In this document: positions 1 through 8,617 of the stretch, piece after piece
Layout: each line of letters opens with the position of its first letter
Position numbering within the stretch: position 1 is the first letter of the stretch
Assembly (NCBI GenBank): GCA_023392635.1
Contig: JAEVYS010000095.1
Span: 1-8,617, forward strand
Origin: Actinomycetes bacterium
Lineage (GTDB): Bacteria > Actinomycetota > Actinomycetes > Propionibacteriales > Propionibacteriaceae
Direction of reading: 5' to 3'
DNA: 8,617 nt
Translations under genes and position numbers: made by a program
Notes under the pieces: generated by a model
The model's input: only the letters and a program-made list of their open reading frames with translations
Told to the model about the DNA's origin: nothing
Database searches by the model: none

Positions 1-1644
<1,644 letters not shown>

Positions 1645-1645
1645 G

Positions 1646-2206
1646 GTGGCTGTCGACCTGGAACGGGTGGCTGCTGCCGTCCGCGAGATCCTGATCGCCG
1701 TCGGCGAGGATCCCGATCGCGAGGGCCTGCATGACACCCCGATGCGGGTGGCGAAGGCGTACGGCGAGATGTTCAGCGGCATGGACACCGATCCGGCCGA
1801 GGTGCTCGCCACCACGTTCGACCTCGGTCACGACGAGATGGTGCTCGTGCGTGACATCGAGGTGTGGAGCACCTGCGAGCACCACCTGCTGCCCTTCACC
1901 GGGGTCGCCCACGTCGCCTACATCCCGTCCAAGGGGAAGATCACCGGCCTGAGCAAGCTCGCGCGGCTGGTCGACGCCTACGCCAAGCGGCCCCAGGTGC
2001 AGGAACGGCTCACCTCGGAGGTCGCGGACGCGCTGGTGACGCACCTCCAGGCGCAGGGTGTGATGGTGGTCATCGAGTGCGAGCACCTCTGCATGACCAT
2101 GCGCGGTGTCCGCAAGCCCGGGGCCAAGACGGTGACCAGCGCGGTCCGCGGGGTGATGGCGCATCCGGCCACCCGCGCGGAGGCCATGAGCCTGATCATC
2201 GGCTGA
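1646..2206 (+). CDS. folE: GTP cyclohydrolase I (FolE)
   Basis: Cytosolic enzyme that converts GTP to 7,8-dihydroneopterin triphosphate and formate, the first step of folate synthesis. The product is 186 residues. Family motifs are clear: GEDPDREGL near the N-terminus, the STCEHHLLPF block, GLSKLARLVD, AKRPQVQERLT and the C-terminal RGVRKPGAKT. The expected zinc ligands are C77 and H80 (in CEHH) and C149 (in CEHLC). An additional cysteine, C145, sits four residues before C149, where the M. tuberculosis enzyme has Ala. The start is the GTG at 1646, which gives the family N-terminus; the frame stays open upstream, but only through sequence encoding the ftsH tail. Ribosome binding is weak (GGGGG at 1635-1639), so translational coupling to ftsH is likely. 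This is the zinc-dependent type I enzyme, not the FolE2 type. Confidence 0.97.
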   Translation: MAVDLERVAAAVREILIAVGEDPDREGLHDTPMRVAKAYGEMFSGMDTDPAEVLATTFDLGHDEMVLVRDIEVWSTCEHHLLPFTGVAHVAYIPSKGKITGLSKLARLVDAYAKRPQVQERLTSEVADALVTHLQAQGVMVVIECEHLCMTMRGVRKPGAKTVTSAVRGVMAHPATRAEAMSLIIG

Positions 2207-2250
2207 GCCGCCCGCTCGGCGGACGCCACCTCCCGGTCGTACGCCTCCAC

Positions 2251-2274
2251 GCCCGCCCCATCGTCGGGCGCGGC
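2251..2274 (+). terminator. terminator-like hairpin between folE and folP
   Basis: GCC then CGCCC (2251-2258) pair with GGGCG (2266-2270) and GGC (2272-2274), with one bulged C at 2271 and a 7-base loop. It lies 44 bases after the folE stop and before the probable folP promoter. A smaller stem (CCGCC 2208-2212 with GGCGG 2218-2222) begins right at the folE stop. Neither is followed by a T-run, so termination may be partial or absent. Confidence 0.35.
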
Positions 2275-2303
2275 TGTGGCGCTCGGCCCGGACCGGGGGT
2301 GGT

Positions 2304-2309
2304 TAGGCT
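2304..2309 (+). promoter_or_regulatory. -10 box TAGGCT of a probable leaderless folP promoter
   Basis: TAGGCT fits the actinobacterial TANNNT -10 consensus and ends 6 bases before the GTG start at 2316. This places the expected transcription start on the G of the start codon (hexamer at -12 to -7). There is no convincing Shine-Dalgarno sequence before folP, which fits leaderless translation. No good -35 hexamer is visible at the usual spacing. Confidence 0.5.
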
Positions 2310-2315
2310 GTCGCG

Positions 2316-3170
2316 GTGAGGTCGCTCCCGCAGCCCGGACGCACGCTGGTGATGGGCGTGCTCAACGTGACGCCGGACTCGTTCTCCGACGGCGGGGAGT
2401 TCCTCGCCCTTGAGGCAGCCGTCGAGCACGGGTTGGCGCTGGCCGCCGACGGTGCCGACCTCGTCGACGTCGGCGGGGAGTCCACCCGGCCGGGCGCGGC
2501 GCGCGCCGAGACACGCACCGAACTCGCGCGGGTGGTTCCGGTGGTCGAGCGGCTCGCCGCGGCCGGCGTGGCGGTCTCGGTCGACACCATGCGCGCCGAC
2601 GTCGCCGCCGCGTCCGTCGAAGCCGGAGCCGTCCTGATCAACGATGTCTCCGGTGGGCTCGCCGATCCGGCGATGCTGTCGACGGTCGCCGAACTCCGCG
2701 TCGACTACGTGGCGATGCACTGGCGCGGGCACTCCGACCGGATGGTCGACCTCGCCCACTACGACGACGTCGTCGCCGATGTCCGTGCCGAGCTCTCCTC
2801 CCGACTGGACGCCGCGCTGGAGGCCGGCATCGCCCGCGAGCGGATCATCCTGGATCCCGGCCTCGGCTTCGCGAAGACCGCCGAGCACAACTGGCTGCTG
2901 CTCAGCCACCTCGACGTTCTCGCCGCCCTCGGCCGGCCACTGCTGGTCGGGGCCTCACGCAAGCGCTTCCTCGGCCAGCTGCTCGCCGACGAGAGCGGGC
3001 CGCGGCCGGTGCGCGACCGGGAGGACGCGGGTGTGGCGCTCACCGCGCTGCTGGCCCGGGCGGGGGTGTGGGGCGTCCGCACGCACACGGTCCGGCCGCA
3101 CCTCGACGCCATCCGGGTGGCCGCACGCATGGCGCGTCCTGCGGCGCCGCAGGGCTCCGTCGACCGGTAG
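2316..3170 (+). CDS. folP: dihydropteroate synthase (FolP)
   Basis: Condenses 6-hydroxymethyl-7,8-dihydropterin pyrophosphate with p-aminobenzoate to give 7,8-dihydropteroate; this family is the sulfonamide target. The 284-residue product has the full TIM-barrel motif series: MGVLNVTPDSFSDGG (13-27, with Mg-binding N17), DVGGESTRPGA, SVDTMRADV (D90), INDVSGG, the MHWRGH segment, ILDPGLGFAKT (D180), VGASRKRF (K216) and a C-terminal THTVRPHLDAIRVA. Length and motifs match M. tuberculosis FolP1 rather than the FolP2-like paralogue. The GTG at 2316 is chosen because it puts the first motif at the usual distance and coincides with the predicted leaderless transcription start. folB follows after 23 bases. 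Confidence 0.97.
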   Translation: MRSLPQPGRTLVMGVLNVTPDSFSDGGEFLALEAAVEHGLALAADGADLVDVGGESTRPGAARAETRTELARVVPVVERLAAAGVAVSVDTMRADVAAASVEAGAVLINDVSGGLADPAMLSTVAELRVDYVAMHWRGHSDRMVDLAHYDDVVADVRAELSSRLDAALEAGIARERIILDPGLGFAKTAEHNWLLLSHLDVLAALGRPLLVGASRKRFLGQLLADESGPRPVRDREDAGVALTALLARAGVWGVRTHTVRPHLDAIRVAARMARPAAPQGSVDR

Positions 3171-3179
3171 GGTCGGCGC

Positions 3180-3186
3180 AGGAGGT
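3180..3186 (+). promoter_or_regulatory. ribosome binding site of folB
   Basis: AGGAGGT, a near-perfect Shine-Dalgarno sequence, ends 7 bases before the ATG at 3194. It decides the folB start: the frame stays open upstream into folP, but no other start there has a comparable site or matches family length. Confidence 0.85.
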
Positions 3187-3193
3187 GGCAGCC

Positions 3194-3559
3194 ATGGATC
3201 GTCCTGACCGGATCACGCTCACCGGCATCCAGGTGAACGCGACGCACGGCGTCTACGCCTCGGAGAAGCTGGCACCCCAGCTGTTCGTCGTCGACGTCAC
3301 CTGCAGCCTCCGCCTGCGCTCCCAGGCCGACGACCTCGCCACCACTGTTGACTACTCGGCTCTCGCCCAGCAGGTGGCGGACGTGGTGTCTGCGGGCTCG
3401 GTCGACCTCATCGAGACCCTCGCCGAACGGGTCGCCGACGCCTGCCTCGCCCACCCGCTGGTGACGGCCGTCGACGTGACGGTGCACAAGCCGCAGGCAC
3501 CGCTGCCGGTCCCGGTGGCCGACGTGTCCGTGACCATCACCAGGAGGAACGCCCAGTGA
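3194..3559 (+). CDS. folB: dihydroneopterin aldolase (FolB)
   Basis: Cleaves 7,8-dihydroneopterin to 6-hydroxymethyl-7,8-dihydropterin and glycolaldehyde, and in this family may also epimerise the substrate. The 121-residue product has the usual family length. Visible family features are the LTGIQVNATHGV opening, the catalytic-region E24 in YASEK, VVDV and TVDYSAL with Y54, IETLAERVA with the pterin-anchoring E74, and the lysine K99 in VHKPQAPLP. All residues expected for aldolase activity are present. It starts at the ATG after AGGAGGT, 23 bases after folP, and its TGA stop overlaps the folK GTG start by 4 bases, so the two are almost certainly co-translated. It acts just before FolK in the pathway. 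Confidence 0.95.
   Translation: MDRPDRITLTGIQVNATHGVYASEKLAPQLFVVDVTCSLRLRSQADDLATTVDYSALAQQVADVVSAGSVDLIETLAERVADACLAHPLVTAVDVTVHKPQAPLPVPVADVSVTITRRNAQ
3542..3547 (+). promoter_or_regulatory. ribosome binding site of folK
   Basis: AGGAGG, lying inside the end of folB, is 8 bases before the GTG at 3556. It supports that GTG over the ATG at 3589, which has no Shine-Dalgarno sequence before it. Confidence 0.8.
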
Positions 3560-4092
3560 CCTACCTCGACGTGGACACCCTGTCCGGCATGGCGCCGCTG
3601 CGCGTCGCCGTGTTCTCCCTGGGGTCGAACCTCGGCGACCGGCTCGACTACCTGCAGGGCGCCGCCCAGGCGTTGCGGGCCACGCCGGGACTGAAGATCA
3701 CGGGCATCTCCTCGGTGTACGAGACCACGCCGGTCGGGCTCGTCGAGCAGCCCGACTTCCTGAACATCGTCGTGGTCACGGAGTCGACGCTCGCGTCCAT
3801 GGTGATGCTGGAGCGTGCCCTGGCGATCGAGGACGCGTTCTCGCGCGTCCGGCTCGTGCCGGGCGGGCCGCGCACCGTCGACGTCGACCTGATCGCCGTG
3901 GGCGACCGGGTCCTGAACGGGGAGAGCCTGACCCTGCCGCACCCCCGTGCACACGAGCGGGCCTTCGTGCTGCTGCCCTGGTCGGAGGTCGAACCGGACG
4001 CCGAACTGGTCGGCCACGGACGGGTCGCCGACCTGCTGTCCGGACTGGACACCTCCGGCGTGCGCCGGCGCGACGACCTCAAGGTGGAGTGA
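3556..4092 (+). CDS. folK: 2-amino-4-hydroxy-6-hydroxymethyldihydropteridine pyrophosphokinase (FolK, HPPK)
   Basis: Transfers pyrophosphate from ATP to 6-hydroxymethyl-7,8-dihydropterin, making the FolP substrate. The 178-residue product shows the FSLGSNLGDRL motif (20-30), YETTPVG, the EQPDFLN block (64-70), the signature PRTVDVDLI with Mg-binding D109 and D111, and LPHPRAHERAFVLLPW. It carries about 15 residues before the first beta strand; the GTG start is chosen for its AGGAGG site and the GTGA overlap with folB. In the catalytic loop before the signature, the usual Arg-Trp-Gly-Pro-Arg reads P102-G103-G104-P105-R106, so the positions of E. coli R88 and W89 are Pro and Gly while R92 is kept as R106. 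It is probably still active given the intact metal site, but the loop is unusual. The gene ends 1 base into the next start codon. Confidence 0.94.
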   Translation: MTYLDVDTLSGMAPLRVAVFSLGSNLGDRLDYLQGAAQALRATPGLKITGISSVYETTPVGLVEQPDFLNIVVVTESTLASMVMLERALAIEDAFSRVRLVPGGPRTVDVDLIAVGDRVLNGESLTLPHPRAHERAFVLLPWSEVEPDAELVGHGRVADLLSGLDTSGVRRRDDLKVE

Positions 4093-4613
4093 TGCCGGAG
4101 CCTTCGGCGCCGCCCGGCACGGTCACCCCGACCGGCTGGCAGGCGGTCGGTGTCGCGGTGGTCGTGGGAGCCGGGCTCGGCTGGGCGCTGTTCACCGCCC
4201 TGGACAAGTTCGGTGTCGAACTGCCGCGCTTCCCGCTGGCGGTGACCCTGGCGATCGCCGTCCTCGCCGCGCTGGTCGGAGCCCAGGCCGTCGTCACCCA
4301 CCGCACCATCCAGGTCCGGCGCGAGAGCGTTCCACCCGGCCGCGCCGTCACCCTGCTGGTCCTCGGCAAGACGTGCCTGCTCGCCGGCGCCGGGCTGGCC
4401 GGTGGCTACGCCGCGGTCGCCGCCTTCTTCTGGACGCGCCAGGAAGCCAGCACCCCGCGCGAGCTCGTGCTCAGTTCGGTGGTCGCCGTGGTGGCCAGTG
4501 CAGCGCTCGCCGCAGCCGGCGCCTTTCTCGAGCGGTCATGCCGAATTCCCGGTCCCCCGGACGAGGACGCCACGCCGCCCGACATTCCGGGAAGTGCTGA
4601 TACCCCTAGCTAG
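4092..4613 (+). CDS. DUF3180-family four-helix membrane protein
   Basis: Small integral membrane protein of unknown function, 173 residues. I assign it to DUF3180 from its position directly after folK, its size and its hydrophobic pattern; M. tuberculosis has a counterpart at the same place (Rv3605c). Hydrophobic stretches at about 17-36, 48-68, 88-113 and 125-146 predict four helices. A positively charged loop (HRTIQVRRE, about 70-78) lies between the second and third, and a Pro/Asp-rich hydrophilic tail follows 150. The ATG at 4092 overlaps the folK stop (TGATG) and has AAGGTGG a few bases upstream; the GTG at 4089 is a possible alternative that adds one residue. Tight coupling to folK suggests co-expression with the folate genes, but nothing in the protein shows a catalytic or pterin-binding motif. 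Confidence 0.85.
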   Translation: MPEPSAPPGTVTPTGWQAVGVAVVVGAGLGWALFTALDKFGVELPRFPLAVTLAIAVLAALVGAQAVVTHRTIQVRRESVPPGRAVTLLVLGKTCLLAGAGLAGGYAAVAAFFWTRQEASTPRELVLSSVVAVVASAALAAAGAFLERSCRIPGPPDEDATPPDIPGSADTPS

Positions 4614-4616
4614 ACT
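4611..4616 (+). promoter_or_regulatory. -10 box TAGACT of a probable leaderless promoter
   Basis: TAGACT matches TANNNT and ends 7 bases before the GTG at 4624, with no Shine-Dalgarno sequence between. Its first three bases are the TAG stop of the preceding gene. No clear -35 hexamer is seen. The spacing supports transcription starting at or next to the start codon. Confidence 0.45.
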
Positions 4617-4623
4617 CCGGTCC

Positions 4624-5208
4624 GTGAATACCGCCGTCGCTCCGAGAAAAGCGAATCCTTCCCCGCTGCGCCGTTACGCGTGGCTCTCGTTGCTCGGGTC
4701 GGCCGTCGTCGCTGTTGCCGCTGCTTTCGGTGGGGTCTGGTTGGCCCGCTCGGGGATCGCGGTGGCAGTCGGCGGAGGCCTGGTCGCCTGCCTCTTCGCG
4801 TGGCGCGAAGTGCGGGTGACCCGAACCACGATGCTGGCTCAGCAGTCCGCCGACTCCCGGCGGGCCGGGGAGAAGCTGCACGCCGAACGGCTGCAGCACG
4901 TGCGCCTGCTCCAGGTGCTCCAGGCCCGTAACGGTGACTTGCGCAGCAAGCTGAACATGTCGCGGGCCGACGCTGCCCGGCTGGCCCAGGAAGCGGCACA
5001 GCTGCGCGGCGACAAGGCTGCGTTGCAGGTCCAGCTCGCCGAGCACCAGGCCGCGGCCGAGGCCGAGGTGCTGGCCCTTCCGCGCCGGGTCTCCGGACGC
5101 GGGGACGCGGTCGACCTCTGGGACGGCGACGGTGCTCCCACCGTGGTCGAGCTCCAGGCCCTCGCCAACCCGCCGGTGTTCGTCGACGACCACCGGCAGC
5201 ACGCCTGA
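4624..5208 (+). CDS. conserved membrane protein with two helices and a coiled coil, unknown function
   Basis: The 194-residue product begins with a short basic segment, then two hydrophobic helices (about 20-40 and 43-60) joined by a very short turn around residues 41-43, so both termini should be cytoplasmic. Residues about 62-150 are rich in Ala, Gln, Leu, Arg and Glu with no proline, a strong coiled-coil pattern. The C-terminus holds a short segment (VDLWDGDGAPTVVELQAL, 163-180) that resembles the end of actinobacterial proteins encoded beside the DUF3180 gene. It probably corresponds to Rv3604c of M. tuberculosis and may belong to DUF6779, but I recall that family name only loosely. The GTG at 4624 is chosen because it follows TAGACT at leaderless spacing and lies 10 bases after the previous stop. 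The domain plan suggests a membrane-tethered scaffold or a partner-binding protein; no enzyme motif is visible. Confidence 0.8.
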   Translation: MNTAVAPRKANPSPLRRYAWLSLLGSAVVAVAAAFGGVWLARSGIAVAVGGGLVACLFAWREVRVTRTTMLAQQSADSRRAGEKLHAERLQHVRLLQVLQARNGDLRSKLNMSRADAARLAQEAAQLRGDKAALQVQLAEHQAAAEAEVLALPRRVSGRGDAVDLWDGDGAPTVVELQALANPPVFVDDHRQHA

Positions 5209-5230
5209 GCGGTTGCGCCCGTTCGTTCTC

Positions 5231-5266
5231 CCTCGCCGGTGCAATAGTGCTTATGCGCGGGCGAGG
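5231..5266 (+). terminator. hairpin terminator after the fol block
   Basis: CCTCGCC (5231-5237) pairs perfectly with GGCGAGG (5260-5266). After one G-G mismatch a further five pairs form (5239-5243 with 5254-5258, one of them G-T), leaving a 10-base loop. It begins 22 bases after the stop at 5208. There is no T-run after it, as is common in high-GC actinobacteria, so its strength is uncertain. Confidence 0.6.
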
Positions 5267-5372
5267 TCGCATGCCCGGATTCCACGGCTGCCGGAATAGC
5301 GAGGTGGCCACAGCGTAATCGTGTGCGCGCACCACGCGTTGCGCCTGTGGCGCGTTGTGAACTTCCCACGTT

Positions 5373-5395
5373 TGCCCGGGAGAAAATACCGGGCA
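5373..5395 (+). repeat. perfect 7-bp inverted repeat upstream of the lsr2 promoter
   Basis: TGCCCGG (5373-5379) and CCGGGCA (5389-5395) flank a purine-rich 9-base spacer, GAGAAAATA. The element sits about 38 bases upstream of the proposed lsr2 -10 box. It could be an operator for a dimeric regulator or a hairpin in a longer leader; the sequence alone does not decide. Confidence 0.45.
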
Positions 5396-5432
5396 TTACG
5401 CTGTCCTCTTCTGCTGAAAGTTGCGGCAGGTA

Positions 5433-5438
5433 TATGCT
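5433..5438 (+). promoter_or_regulatory. probable lsr2 -10 box TATGCT
   Basis: TATGCT, within TATATGCT, fits TANNNT and is the best -10 candidate upstream of lsr2. It would give a leader of about 55 bases. The possible -35 at 5409-5414 (TTCTGC, 18-base spacing) is a poor match to TTGACA. Confidence 0.4.
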
Positions 5439-5464
5439 GGCCTCGCTATTGGGGAGCCAATACC

Positions 5465-5484
5465 AAGTCGCGCTGCGACGACTT
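5465..5484 (+). repeat. inverted repeat in the lsr2 leader
   Basis: AAGTCG (5465-5470) and CGACTT (5479-5484) form a 6-bp stem with an 8-base loop; an alternative stem GTCGC/GCGAC (5467-5471 with 5475-5479) overlaps it. The element lies a few bases before the ribosome binding site (GAAAGGA, 5489-5495), so it could affect translation or serve as a protein-binding site. Confidence 0.4.
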
Positions 5485-5500
5485 CATTGAAAGGACCAGC

Positions 5501-5830
5501 ATGGCCAAGCGAGTTCAGGTCATCCACACTGACGACATCGACGGCAGCGAAGCTGCCGAGACCATCGCGTTCGCGCTCGACGGAATCAACTACTCGATCG
5601 ACCTGTCCGCCGACAACGCGAAGAAGTTGCGGGACGCCTTTGCGCCCTACATCGCCGCCGGTGAGCGTGACCGGAATAGCGCTGCCCGCCGCAGCTCCAG
5701 CCGCCGAAAGGCGGCCGGAACGTCCGCGACCGATATTCGCGCGTGGGCCGCGGCACAGGGCATGCAGGTCTCGGCCCGCGGCCGCGTTTCGGCCGAGGTG
5801 CGCGAGGCGTACGAGCGCGCGCACAGCTGA
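5501..5830 (+). CDS. lsr2: Lsr2 nucleoid-associated xenogeneic silencer
   Basis: H-NS-like protein that dimerises through its N-terminal domain, oligomerises along AT-rich DNA and silences horizontally acquired genes. The product is 109 residues, near the 112 of M. tuberculosis Lsr2. The N-terminal domain shows MAKRVQVIHTDDIDGSEAAE, the LDGINYSIDLS strand pair and NAKKLRDAF (39-47). A basic Ser/Arg linker covers about 55-72. The C-terminal DNA-binding domain (75-109) has DIRAWAAAQG and the minor-groove R93-G94-R95 hook in SARGRVSAEV, followed by VREAYERA. The ATG has GAAAGGA 5 bases upstream. The gene stands alone between two hairpins with its own likely promoter, so it is probably monocistronic. 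Lsr2 could bind its own AT-richer upstream region, but that is inference. The lsr2-clpC neighbour pair is the same as in M. tuberculosis. Confidence 0.97.
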   Translation: MAKRVQVIHTDDIDGSEAAETIAFALDGINYSIDLSADNAKKLRDAFAPYIAAGERDRNSAARRSSSRRKAAGTSATDIRAWAAAQGMQVSARGRVSAEVREAYERAHS

Positions 5831-5858
5831 TCGGGAAGGATTTCGCAGCAACCCGCCC

Positions 5859-5893
5859 CTCGCCCCCGGCTCGGAATTCGAGCCGGGGGCGAG
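5859..5893 (+). terminator. strong intrinsic terminator of lsr2
   Basis: CTCGCCCCCGGCTCG (5859-5873) and its exact reverse complement (5879-5893) form a 15-bp uninterrupted stem with the 5-base loop GAATT. The following bases CTGTTTC supply a short T-rich stretch. The stem starts 28 bases after the lsr2 stop and separates lsr2 from clpC. Confidence 0.9.
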
Positions 5894-5934
5894 CTGTTTC
5901 CCGGCGCGGGGGTCGGTCGCGGCGACGTCCGATT

Positions 5935-5947
5935 GAGCCGGGGGCGA
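5935..5947 (+). repeat. 13-base direct repeat of the terminator right arm
   Basis: GAGCCGGGGGCGA at 5935-5947 exactly repeats 5880-5892, which is inside the right arm of the lsr2 terminator. This second copy could therefore pair with the terminator left arm (5860-5872) in a read-through transcript. It ends in GCGAAC, resembling one half of a ClgR-type operator, but the other half-site is not a good match. Confidence 0.55.
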
Positions 5948-5981
5948 ACACCGGAAGGGCTGGCAGGGAGGCGGCGTTGAC

Positions 5982-5987
5982 TAAGCT
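5982..5987 (+). promoter_or_regulatory. probable clpC -10 box TAAGCT
   Basis: TAAGCT fits TANNNT and would start transcription near 5994, giving a clpC leader of about 64 bases. The adjoining TTGACT (5977-5982) looks like a -35 but has no -10 at the correct distance downstream. I saw no complete HspR (HAIR), CIRCE or ClgR operator. Confidence 0.4.
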
Positions 5988-6043
5988 GAAGAGGCGAGCG
6001 GGGCGGATCGGAGTGATTCCACCAGCGCGCAGCCGCCAGGAGT

Positions 6044-6049
6044 AAGGAG
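6044..6049 (+). promoter_or_regulatory. ribosome binding site of clpC
   Basis: AAGGAG lies 8 bases before the ATG at 6058. A second purine-rich copy, AGGAG, sits just upstream at 6038-6042. Together they predict strong translation initiation. Confidence 0.8.
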
Positions 6050-6057
6050 TCCCACGC

Positions 6058-8547
<2,490 letters not shown>

Positions 8548-8570
8548 ACTAGGCGAACCGGCACCGAGGA

Positions 8571-8595
8571 GGGCCCCACCGCACCGGTCGGGCCC
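8571..8595 (+). terminator. GC-rich terminator hairpin after clpC
   Basis: GGGCCC (8571-8576) pairs with GGGCCC (8590-8595); inside, a C-C mismatch is followed by ACC (8578-8580) pairing with GGT (8586-8588), leaving loop GCACC. It begins 24 bases after the clpC stop. No T-run follows. The remaining bases to 8617 hold no recognisable gene. Confidence 0.6.
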
Positions 8596-8617
8596 ACCAC
8601 GCACGCCGGGGCGGGGG

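Larger units (their letters stand above)
5209..5500 (+). other. 292-base structured intergenic region upstream of lsr2
   Basis: No convincing gene is present on either strand. The stretch is visibly richer in A and T than its neighbours and packed with inverted repeats: the hairpin at 5231-5266; ATTC/GAAT with an inner CGG/CCG stem (5279-5297); CCACAG 5308-5313 against CTGTGG 5345-5350, enclosing the perfect palindrome GTGCGCGCAC (5323-5332); the direct repeat CGCGTTG (5335-5341 and 5351-5357); and TGCCCGG/CCGGGCA (5373-5395). The lsr2 promoter and leader occupy the last 70 bases. In M. tuberculosis this interval holds several genes, including panC, panD and lysS, which are absent here. Confidence 0.6.

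Noticed and set aside
3068..3193. Upstream extension of FolB into folP
   Set aside because: The sequence is the shadow of folP in another frame, and the ATG at 3194 has an ideal AGGAGGT site and matches family length.
4402..4623. Longer start for the coiled-coil membrane protein, overlapping the DUF3180 gene
   Set aside because: The extension is Arg/Ser/Pro-rich shadow sequence of the overlapping membrane-protein gene. The GTG at 4624 fits the -10 box and the helix topology.
5321..5500. Upstream extension of Lsr2 by 60 codons
   Set aside because: The added residues do not resemble Lsr2, and MAKRVQV at 5501 is the classic N-terminus with a ribosome binding site.
5930..5950. ClgR operator upstream of clpC
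   Set aside because: Only the right half (GCGAAC) fits; the left half-site and central A do not match the consensus I know, so it is not called as a feature.
5977..5982. TTGACT as the -35 box of clpC
   Set aside because: There is no TANNNT hexamer 16-19 bases downstream; the overlapping TAAGCT is better read as a -10 box.

Overview
The window is high-GC DNA with every recognisable gene on the + strand and short gaps, GTG starts and overlapping stop/start codons. Gene content and order (ftsH, folE, folP, folB, folK, two small membrane-protein genes, lsr2, clpC) identify an actinobacterium, because Lsr2 and this ftsH-fol arrangement are actinobacterial hallmarks. ClpC and Lsr2 look closer to Streptomyces, Pseudonocardia or Frankia-type proteins than to mycobacterial ones, but I cannot name a genus.

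Layout. 1-1644 is the 3' two-thirds of ftsH, cut inside its Walker A motif. folE starts 1 base after the ftsH stop. A 109-base gap with a terminator-like hairpin and a probable leaderless promoter separates folE from folP. folP, folB and folK follow closely (23-base gap, then a 4-base overlap). A DUF3180-type four-helix membrane protein overlaps folK by 1 base. Next is a two-helix plus coiled-coil membrane protein of unknown function, whose probable -10 box includes the stop codon of the gene before it. A hairpin then ends the block, and a 292-base intergenic region full of inverted repeats leads to lsr2. lsr2 ends at a very strong 15-bp terminator hairpin. clpC follows with its own probable promoter and ends in a GC-rich hairpin near the window edge.

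Function. FolE makes 7,8-dihydroneopterin triphosphate from GTP. FolB and FolK turn dihydroneopterin into the pyrophosphorylated pterin, and FolP joins that to p-aminobenzoate, so four of the de novo dihydrofolate enzymes are here. FtsH and ClpC are AAA+ proteolysis components (membrane quality control, and the unfoldase for ClpP). Lsr2 is the xenogeneic-silencing nucleoid protein.

This is a conserved housekeeping locus. I see no mobile element, CRISPR array, RNA gene or defence system. The points worth a second look are: the absence of the pantothenate/lysS block that lies between these genes in Mycobacterium tuberculosis; a FolK catalytic loop lacking the usual Arg-Trp; probable leaderless starts; and structured intergenic regions around lsr2, including a 13-base repeat that could compete for the lsr2 terminator.
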